Part shown: positions 55,963 through 64,000 of the stretch, piece by piece
Position numbering within the stretch: the first letter of the stretch is position 1
How the letters are laid out: each line of letters begins with the position of its first letter
Translations under genes and position numbers: made by a program
Assembly (NCBI GenBank): GCA_039602395.1
Contig: JBCNJP010000019.1
Location: forward strand, 2,004,265 to 2,068,264
Direction of reading: 5' to 3'
DNA from: Deinandra increscens subsp. villosa
Taxonomy: Eukaryota > Streptophyta > Magnoliopsida > Asterales > Asteraceae
Length of the DNA: 64,000 bases
The notes under the pieces: generated by a model
The model's input: only the letters and a program-made list of their open reading frames with translations
Databases searched by the model: none
What the model was told of the DNA's origin: nothing

Positions 55963-57749
55963 GATCTATGGAAAACCTCTATTTTTTAGAAAACTTGGAA
56001 AACATTTTTTTAGCCATTGATTACAAGATTAATGGTCCAGGTTAATAGGGGCTAGAGTGTAATTAGATATAATAAATTTTATTTAATGCAGGGTATTATG
56101 GTAAATTGCTATCCCAAAATTTAAACTACCAAAAACAAAATCCCTAATTTGTAGTTCTTTCTCTCTCTCTCTTTAATCAAGTGGCGATATTCTTTTTTTT
56201 TAAATTGATCCGCTAATCACAAGCACTCATCGTTCAAAAACCCTACCGGTCGTAAATAGGAAACAACTCATCGTTTTCAATCGTTCATCAAGAACGATAT
56301 GTAAGGGTTTATGAATAAGAATGTTACATGGGTGTAAGGTTTGCCAAATTCTTCTTGAATTTCTAAGGGTTTATTGAATCAGAATGTTACAAGAGTGTAA
56401 GGATTTTTTTTTTTTTTTTTTTGCGAAATTAGTTGCTATGCTTATTGGTAAATCAGAATGTTACAGGGGTGTAAGGGTTTGAATTTATTCGTGAAATCGT
56501 AAGGGGTTTTGAATCTAAATGTTACAGTGCTGTAAGGAACATTTTTTAGCGAAATTAGTTGTGATGCTTATTGGTAAATCAGAATGTTACAGGGGTGTAA
56601 GGGTTTGAATTAATTCGTGAAATTGTAAGGGGTTTTGAATCCAAATGTTACAGTGCTGTAAGGAATATTTCATTCTATATAGCTGTAAATTGTTACATTG
56701 ATGTACCAGTTGTATTACGGATTTTATATTAAATAAGGATAAAAAAATTATTTTACAAAAAACATTATTGATAAACATTTAACCAAAACTATGTATTAAA
56801 AAGAATGAATTGTTAGACCGGTGCTAAACATTACTGATATTCAAACCTTCTTGCCGAAGCCCGGTAATATCCGCAAATTCCATAACAGCTAAATCGTTGC
56901 CTCTTACAGGCGTTGAAAGAAGGCGAGTAGTATCTTCATTATCAATCCCATTCGAAGAACAAGGATCAATATTATTTACGTTCACATTGACCGGGTCATG
57001 ATCATGATCATAATTGTCTTAGACGCTTTGATTGGGTGATTGGACACCATCAATGAGTGATACGACATCATGTGTTGATGTGCGGGATTGATCTCCTACT
57101 CCTTTACCTTGATCTGGAATTGCCATGGAGATTGATGAATGTGATGAATATTGAATGAGATGATGAACGTGATAATATTGAACGACAGATGGATTAGGGT
57201 TTAAGATTTGCAATGGGTATTAATTAGGATAATCAGAAATCCCTGGAAAATTTCAAATTAGTTATTAACATTAATTTTAAAAAATACCTTTATTAAAATA
57301 GATATGCCAAATGAAGATTGTGAATATGTAAAAAAAAAGTGATGAATATGAAGGGTTTTGAGATGAACGATGTGAAGAAATACGTGGAGAAAGTAAAACA
57401 AAACACGTTGGTCTAGAGGGAATTTCGAAAAATTTTGTAAACTCAATGGGTTGAATATTTCGAATTTTTTGGATTGATATAGCAGGGATTTGGTTTGAAG
57501 ATTTCGAAATTTTAATTGGTATTGCATGGATTTCATTTTCAAAAATATTAGGATTGGAAATCCCTACAAATGTGCTAAAATCTAGTTATCATTATTAATT
57601 AAAATAAATCTTTACTAAAATATATATGGTAAATTTTTCTTATTACCCTTTTTTTAAATAAAATAAAAGAACTAAATGAAAAAATCTGATTGGTGGAGAG
57701 AAGTTTTCCAGGTTTTTCAAAAGATAATTGGTTTTCCAATGATCTCTTT

Positions 57750-57802
<53 letters not shown>

Positions 57803-58516
57803 GTGTGTCATTATTATACAATTATACATGTCTCTTAATAGAAAATAAATAAAATCCCTTATATTTAACGTAACCGAGGAGTCAGGAATTAAAATCTAAA
57901 AGCAATATTGAAAGTTGAAATAATAATAAACATTAGTAAATGGGCCAAATGTCTGTTCATCTTCGCCTCGGCCTTCGATCTTTTCTCAAACCACACATCT
58001 AAGGAGTAAAAGGCAAGACCTAACTATACAAATTCATTCTTCATTCTTAATATTCCACTGCCTACATTTTAAGAATCAAGACTCAAGATTCAAGAGTAGA
58101 CTCAAGCTCAATTCGGTTAGTGTTTTTCTTTGATTTAATCTTTCATATATATGTTTGTTGAGGTTTCTCCTTAGTTTTATGTTCTATTTTTTAGAAGTTT
58201 AAATTGTGATGGTATGCAAAATAGCAAAAGCTTTCATATATATGTATTTAATCTTTAAAGTTTTCTTTTATAGAAGTTTGAGTTGTGATTTAATTTTTCG
58301 TGATGGTCTGCAAAACATCAAAAGCTTCCTTTATTCTTTTTATTTTTTTTACTTAAACGGGTACCCATCAGGTTCCCCGTACCCGGTGGGTTTTCTTTTA
58401 GCCGTACCCGTTGGGTAGTAGGCGGTTTTGGGGCGGGGATGGGTATGGAGATTTAGTTCGGGTACGGATACGGGTATTATTGTCCCCGCTATTGCCCGTC
58501 CCCGTGTGCATCCCTA
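55740..58516. mobile_element. hAT element inside copia reverse transcriptase
   Basis: Ends TAGAGATGCACATTTTACC and GTGTGCATCCCTA (imperfect terminal inverted repeat) with a perfect 8-bp target duplication ATGATAGA at 55732-55739 and 58517-58524. The subterminal regions are rich in GGGTACCCG, CGGGTACGG and related words on both sides. No hAT transposase was recognised. A second element is nested inside (55956-57751). Confidence 0.93.
55956..57751. mobile_element. TIR element nested in a TA microsatellite
   Basis: The left end GGGTAGGGATCTATGGAAAACC and the inverted right end (GGAAAGAGATCATTGGAAAACC region) form an imperfect terminal inverted repeat. Both ends abut long (TA)n runs (55913-55955 and 57752-57800), as if the element inserted into the microsatellite. 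A tandem repeat of about 138 bases built on AATGTTACAG and GTGTAAGGG words occupies 56290-56670. A minus-strand coding-like stretch (57126 down to about 56830, MAIPDQGKGVGDQSRTSTHD onward, one stop) is unidentified. Confidence 0.65.
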
Positions 58517-58524
58517 ATGATAGA

Positions 58525-59144
58525 TAAACAACGAAGTGTCACAAAGGCTTTTTGTGAATCCCATAGATGTAACAAAGGCCGAGAAACGAGAGCACCATGC
58601 TCGGGGAGCCTGTTTGAGGCCATAAAGGGACTTCTAAAGCCGACAAACATGATTCGGGAACTGTTCATTAATAAACCCCGGTGGTTGTTGCATGTAGACG
58701 GTTTCCTATAGTGTTCCATGGAGGAATGCGTTTTTCACATCAAGTTGATGAACGGGCTATGATTTAAAAACCGCCAAGGATAAGACAGTGCAGATCGTTC
58801 CGGGTTTTATGACCGGGCTAAAAGTATCCATGCAATCCGCTCCAACTATTTGAGACTTGCCATTGCAAACCAGACTCGCTTTGTACCTGTCTAGCAACCC
58901 ATCGACATTGAATTTATGTCGAAATAACCACATTGATCGGATAACCGGATGATCCGTAGGTCAAGGTACCAGCTCCCATGTGTTATTCACCTGCAAAGCA
59001 CTAAATTCATCGTTCATGGCACGTAGCCAGTTAGGGTCAGTGAGGGATTTCACATGGGAAGTGGGTAACTGTGAAATATCGGTGGATGCGGCAAAAAGGT
59101 AACGGGGATTTGGTTTGACAATGCTAGATTTGCCATGAGTAGCC
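58525..59144 (-). pseudogene. Ty1-copia reverse transcriptase N-terminal part
   Basis: On the minus strand the stretch from about 59060 encodes the copia reverse transcriptase start (HVKSLTDPNWLRAMNDEFSA, then a W-ELVP block, a KFNVDG-RYKA block and an HQLDVKNAFLHG block). It ends with a SLYGLKQAPRAW block before the hAT insertion. Several in-frame stops are present. It continues into 55739 once the hAT element is set aside, and into 60294 across the solo LTR. Confidence 0.85.
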
Positions 59145-60293
59145 TGATGTTAGTCCAATGTGTCGTCGTTATTGTTATTAATTTGTTATTTTTATTTATG
59201 ATAACGGTTGGATTATGTTGCATTTTCACGGTTTTTGTGTTTCGAGGTACTTGGAGCTAAACATGTGAAATCTGAGCTTTTATGAAGAAATCTGAAGCTG
59301 ATTTCGTACAGAGGTCGAGAAATGATCAAGAAACGAGTAAAGAACAAGAAGAAATTGAAAGAGAGTTTCTGAGATCAGGATCGGGGCGGTATGCCCAGGA
59401 ATGAGAGAATTCGGGCGGTACGCCTTAAATTGTAGAAACCATTCGAAATTAATAATTCGGGCGGTACGCCCTACTTTGCATAATTTAGGGCGGTATGCCC
59501 CAAATTGGTCAACAGAAGAAAAATTAGGGTTTACTATTTAAACTTGTTTGTTAAGTCATTATTGATATTCTTCTCCTTCTTGGACGTCCAGAGCATTAGG
59601 GTTTCGACTTTTCACCATTGTTTTGAAGGTTTTGAAGAATTCTAATCATTCGGTACAATTTTCTTATGCAATTTTTAGTTAAAATCATGTTCTCATTAGC
59701 CATGTCCGGCTAATCACATCTAACTGCTTTTGGTGAATGGTTGTGTAAAATCGTTCTATTCCAAACTGTTAGTTACTAATTGTTCCGGTTTTCCTTGCAA
59801 CCGTTGAGCACCCGCATGCTGAATTTGTTTAACCAACTAGTAAATTAGGGTTTTAATGGTCCACTGTCATGATCTAGCACTTTCTTGCGGCAGAAACTAA
59901 GCAGCCCATTATAAACTTAAGATATTAGGTCAATTAGGCAATTGGGGAGCATGTCTATGTGTTATTAGTAGTTGATTAGGTTTTGCCTAGATCGGTAGCC
60001 AACCAGGATCCAAAAGTAGTTAACTTTCTCCCATTTGATAGTTTAATCAATTCCATAGTTAATTAATTTTCTTAGTTTTCAAATTAGTTAATTTTTAGTT
60101 AATTACCCCAACTCATTCAAAAACAGCCAAGAGGCAATTTAGGTAAATTTAGGTTAATCAGTAGTTTTAGTTAATTCAATCAATAGTTAGTTTAATCAAT
60201 TTCCACATATTTCCTAGGTTCGATAACCCTAACTTCCACTACTATAAATCAATTTAGGTTGGGGATTTGTGACGGTCTGACAAACCGTTATCA
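59145..60293 (-). mobile_element. Solo LTR, TGATAACG family, minus orientation, inside copia
   Basis: On the minus strand it begins TGATAACGGTTTGTCAGACC and ends TTGGACTAACATCA, the same ends as 15983-17106. A perfect 5-bp target duplication TAGCC stands at 59140-59144 and 60294-60298. It splits the copia polyprotein between the integrase and reverse transcriptase regions. It contains four GGGCGGTACGCCC-type motifs near 59393-59510. Confidence 0.95.
59393..59510 (-). repeat. Four GGGCGGTACGCCC-type motifs in solo LTR
   Basis: Units such as GGGGCGGTATGCCC, GGGCGGTACGCC, GGGCGGTACGCCC and GGGCGGTATGCCCC, the minus-strand form of the 16753-16871 cluster, at the same relative place in the LTR. 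Confidence 0.9.
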
Positions 60294-60298
60294 TAGCC

Positions 60299-61572
60299 AT
60301 AGGGTGAATGTTCGAAGGGTGAGGGGCTGATGCGTGGGGGTCGGGTTGGGTAGCAATCGGTTGGTCTTGGATGGGTTGGCAAGTCTGTTGGGCCGTAGGG
60401 GGTTGGGTGTGGCTGGTGGGAGTGTTAACGTTTTGGGCCGGTGGGGTGGTAGGTTGGGCCGTGAGTGAGGGTGGAGGGATTTGGGCCGAAGGCTGAGTTT
60501 GGATTTGGGTGGATTCAGTGGGGAACGAGGTAACAGGGAATATGAGGGGGGGGGGGGGTTCCTCATAGAGGAAGTCGTATGTGTTAGGTGGTGGGGGTTG
60601 GTAAATGGGAATGTGGTCTCGTCATAAATGACATGGCGAGACAAGTGCTCACGACCGATTTGGGGGTCGTAGCACCGGTATCCCCGAAAGTCCTCTAGAT
60701 ATCCGAGGAACACGCACTGAATGGATTGAGGGGAGAGTTTGTTTTGTTGAGTGGCGGAGAGGTTTGGGAAGCAGGCACACCCGAATACACGTAAGTGATC
60801 GTATGTCGGGGTAGAGGGCAAAGGCAGGGGTGTGGTAGTTTAGTTTCTTGGTGGGAAGTATGTTGTGAACGTATGAAGCAGCGTGAAGTGCTTCAACCCA
60901 GAATGTGGACGGAAGGTGCGAGTGAAAAAGTAAGGCACACACGATGTCATTTAGTCGTCGAATCATGCATTCAGACTTCCCGTTTTGTTGAGACGTCTGA
61001 GGACATGAAAACCAAAATACTAGGCCATTGTTGGTTGGCAAATTGCTTGAACTCATTGTTGTCGAATCCCCCCCCCCCCCCCCCAGGTCACATTGAAACG
61101 TTTTGATTTTTTTGTTGAATTGAGTTTGAACAAATTTGTGGAATTTAGTGAAATTGGTGAACGTTTCATATTTAAATTTTAACGGATACACCAAGACAAA
61201 ATTGGTGAAGTTATCAATAAGGACCATGTAATATTTATAACTTGAGTTACTTTAAACATGTGAAGTCCACAAATCACAATGCACCAAATCAAATGCACTA
61301 AATGTCTGAGAAACAGAATCCTGAAACGGTAATCGTTTACTGTTTGAAACCTAACTTGACTTACAAACCATGGAATCAACAGACTTATTATTTTTCAAAG
61401 AAAATAAACGAGAAAGATAGTGTAGCACGTTAGGGCCTGGGTGCCCAAGACGACCGTGCCATGGAGCAGGAGCGGAGGTGGCAATCAGAGAAGTGTTGGC
61501 AGGGGTGATCGGGTAAAGGTCTCCACTGCTATTGTGGCGGGAAAGCAGTTGCCCATCCTTGAGGTCCTTCAA
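60299..61572 (-). pseudogene. Ty1-copia integrase and GAG-pre-integrase region
   Basis: Minus-strand frames, broken by stops and indels. A GAG-pre-integrase part has PAPWHGRLGHPGPNVLHYLS (zinc-binding HRLGHP-like box). The integrase core has MVLIDNFTNFVLVYPLK and a QCDL motif followed by a damaged stretch at a C17 run. Then come PQTSQQNGKSECMIR (catalytic Glu region) and LPSTFWVEALHAASYVHN. The C-terminal part has YDHLRVFGCACFPNL and QCVFLGYLEDFRGYRCYDP. A Pro-rich linker follows before the solo LTR. It is inactive. Confidence 0.88.
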
Positions 61573-61599
61573 AGAAAAGCCAAAAGAGTCAAACTCAAT

Positions 61600-62786
61600 T
61601 GAGACCTGGTTATCAATGGTAAATTTTACGAACTGAAATTAAGATTTTAATGACTTGGGGTGAGTGTATGAGGTGGTTTAGGTGGTAGGTTTTGTTGGGA
61701 GAGTAGTAAAATCCTTTTCCTGAACCACTAATAGGCAAAACATGACCATTACCGACAAAAATAGGATTTACAGGTGAAGAACTATATATTTTAATGTTAC
61801 CTGGGTCCAAGGTAATGTGGGTGGAGGCTCCCGTGTCCATAATCCATTGGCCTTGATCATGGGAGTTGAGATTTAGTGCCGGTATCGCTGCACCAATATC
61901 GTTGGGAGAGAGGGCATTGTAACTATGTTGGGGGGACGGGTCGTAGCCAAAACCGGGTGGGGTGCCGAGATTGGGTTGGGTATTAAGCATCATGTGGGCT
62001 TGTTGGAGGTTATATCGGGTCGACATTGAAGGGAATGGGCTAGGAGGTGGTGTCTAGTTCGGGTATTGGGCTTGTAAGGCTTGCTGATGTGGGATGGAAT
62101 TGGGTCGTGGGCCAACAGTGTTATACGGATTGGGGCCTAACAGGCCAGGTGTGTTGGGTTGGTTTTGGAGGTTGTAACTCCAGTTCTGCCGTCCCCCCCC
62201 CCCCCCTCTGTCGGAAAACCGTCCAGCACCGCCCCGCGTCCACGCCTTCTAGCGGCCTTTACCGGATCGTAGTTATTGCCCCGATAGCTGTTAGGATACG
62301 GGGAGCGAGGAACAATGTTGTTATCCGATGTGTTGCGATTCGAGGCTTGAGGGGCGACGAGCACGGTGTCGCGCGACGAGGATGACGAAGATCGTGCCGC
62401 CTGTCGTTGTTGTTCAGCTTCAACCATCCCTCGTGCCTGGTCCCACGTAGGGCACTGCTGATTTATGATAGCGCCTACCGTGTCATATTCGGCTGGTAGA
62501 CCCCGCACCATTTTGAATCACCAATCTGCTCTCGGATACGGGTTGTTCAATATCGTCGAGTTGGGTGGCGATATCCTTGAGTTTTTCACAGTAGGCATCT
62601 AAGGAAGCAGAGGATGAAAGTGTGAGGTTGGTGAACTGTTGTTCCGAGGGTAGCGGCTCGAGCATGCTTGTTGTTAAAGAAGATTTGTTGTAGTTTGACC
62701 CATGCTTTTCGGGATGTGGTATCGTCTTCAATGATACGCGACAGCAAATCGTCCGAGATAGTGTCGTAGATCCACTGGAGGACTAA
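61600..62786 (-). pseudogene. Ty1-copia gag and protease, 5' truncated
   Basis: The minus-strand reading starts without the usual gag N-terminus at about 62786. It has DDLLSRIIEDDTTSRKAW-like and SLDAYCEKLKDIATQLDDIE motifs of the UBN2-type gag, then MVRGLPAEYDTVGAIINQQ and a Ser/Arg-rich tail. The protease has WIMDTGASTHITLDPGN, with catalytic Asp in DTGAS. A stop and a C14 run (62193-62206) break it. No 5' LTR or primer site is found beyond 62786. Confidence 0.85.
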
Positions 62787-64000
62787 TAGTCTTCTAAGAT
62801 AATGTTTAACCGGGAATGAACTTTTGGAACTGGTTTCATATACCCCTTACTGTGTTATAATAAGTTTTCTAAATTCCTTCATGTAGTACTTTCATTTCTT
62901 TATGCAAAAGTCCGTCACAGTATCACTCTCCTCTATTCTAAGTTTATATAATCAATTTTGTCATTGGTTTCATGTGCTTTAGAGAACGATTGGTTTATAT
63001 TTTATGATCAATTTTTTATACAATCAATTAACTTCAACACAATAAGACGGGAAAATTTTCAATATTTATTTAATCAATTTTGTCATTGGTTTCGTGTGTT
63101 TTGAGGAACAACTGATTTATGATTCAAAGACACAAGACATGAGGTTTCACTTAAATTCCATTCATTTATCATTAGTACAACATATTTTTCCTACTTACCT
63201 ATACAAACTACTGAATCTTAACTTTCACATTGAGTAATTTATGTCAACTAAATTCACTTCTTAATGTAAGTTGAGCTTGGTTAATTTTCTGTTTGTAGAA
63301 ATTTGATAATAACTCATTAAACCAAAGAACAGCAACTTTATTTATTAATTTATATTTCTGAAAGTGCAATTTATTCATTTTTGGAAATTCTTGTCACTAA
63401 CAAAATTCTTCCCATTTTGTGATTTGTTGTTGGTGAAAATAAAGTGGATGGATCCTTTGCTCTTGGAGAAACTACTCCAGTCTCAACTCTCGAAGAGAGT
63501 ATTGCCACTATGCAACCGCCAAATGTGAAGGAATCTATACAATCTGTTAGGCAGGGCTCGATGAAACGTAGCTTAATTAAATGTAGATTACTTCGTTGGA
63601 GCATCATCGGCTCAATCGACATCGAAACCTTACGCATATAACTTGGTGGAGCATGATACTTATGAAATAAAGGCACGCCGAACTTCTTGACTCTAAAAAG
63701 GAGAAATTATTTTTTGCACTTCTTTAATGAAGCAATTCTTTAATGAAGCAATTCGTTAAGTTTTTAATGTCGTCTTTTCAATATGTTTGTTTTTTGTTTT
63801 CTCGCACCGCCCAAGATCTAATTTGGAGACCTTCTTTGAAGTTTCAATAATGTCACTTTTTAAACATTTCTACATTATGCATATGTGTGTTTTAAACTCT
63901 AAAGTTAGCATTTCATCTTATCTATCTACGGGTCTTTGCAACTTTGTCACCTATTGATAATTTGTGTTAGTGGGGTTTGTATCATAATTCTACAAATCTT
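62787..64000. other. AT-rich flank, possible unidentified coding stretch
   Basis: A diverged direct repeat (TAATCAATTTTGTCATTGG, at about 62950 and 63072) is present. The GC-richer block 63425-63676 is open on both strands. The plus strand reads VDGSFALGETTPVSTLEESI; the minus strand reads CLTDCIDSFTFGGCIVAI. Neither is recognised, and no clear splice sites support one over the other. Confidence 0.3.

Noticed and set aside
60795..61106. 103-aa plus-strand frame
   Set aside because: Antisense to the copia integrase.

Overview
This window is plant nuclear DNA from a repeat-rich eudicot. The evidence is one spliced BTB/TAZ gene, plant-type LTR elements primed by initiator tRNA-Met, CACTA, hAT, PIF/Harbinger and Helitron elements, plant LINEs and a tRNA-derived SINE. 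The style of the LTRs suggests an Asteraceae genome, but that is only an inference. A 500-base run of N (15429-15928) marks a scaffold gap.

Layout. 1-5.2 kb: two Helitron-like 3' ends, with spliced-looking fragments of an unidentified gene between them. 7.4-8.7 kb: a miniature LTR retrotransposon (TRIM) sitting just inside the splice donor of a decayed EBS/SHL-like (BAH-PHD) gene fragment. 9.1-15.3 kb: a probable LTR fragment split by a 4.5 kb CACTA element with an exact ACG target duplication. 16-19.1 kb: two solo LTRs in opposite orientation. 19.5-24.5 kb: a LINE 3' end, a foldback MITE and a second CACTA element containing a Helitron. 23.5-30.9 kb: a tandem duplication of about 3.7 kb carrying the right part of that CACTA element, an RTE-type reverse transcriptase fragment, an LTR fragment and a PIF/Harbinger transposase pseudogene. 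31-34 kb: a Myb/SANT-like Harbinger partner pseudogene broken by a SINE, then more RTE LINE. 34-39.3 kb: gene-like debris ending at a Helitron-type 3' terminus. 39.9-41.7 kb: two non-autonomous hAT elements with perfect 8-bp target duplications. 42.3-44.0 kb: the only apparently intact host gene, a BT-family BTB/TAZ protein. 45.3-47.6 kb: a third solo LTR. 49.4-54.3 kb: LINE, CACTA and nested Ty3-gypsy remnants. 54.3-62.8 kb: a decayed minus-strand Ty1-copia element whose polymerase region is broken by a fourth solo LTR and by a hAT element, which itself contains a further nested TIR element.

Most of the annotation rests on matched termini and target-site duplications read directly from the sequence, so the insertion order can be followed in several places. 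The most unusual pattern is that LTRs of at least four unrelated sequence types each carry their own cluster of short GC-rich inverted-repeat motifs (cores GGGCGTACCGCCC, CACCGTAAGCTACGGTG, GTTGAAC/GTTCAAC and GCGAAACT). The BTB/TAZ gene also has a 111-base internal segment that reads in frame without stops but looks like an intron.
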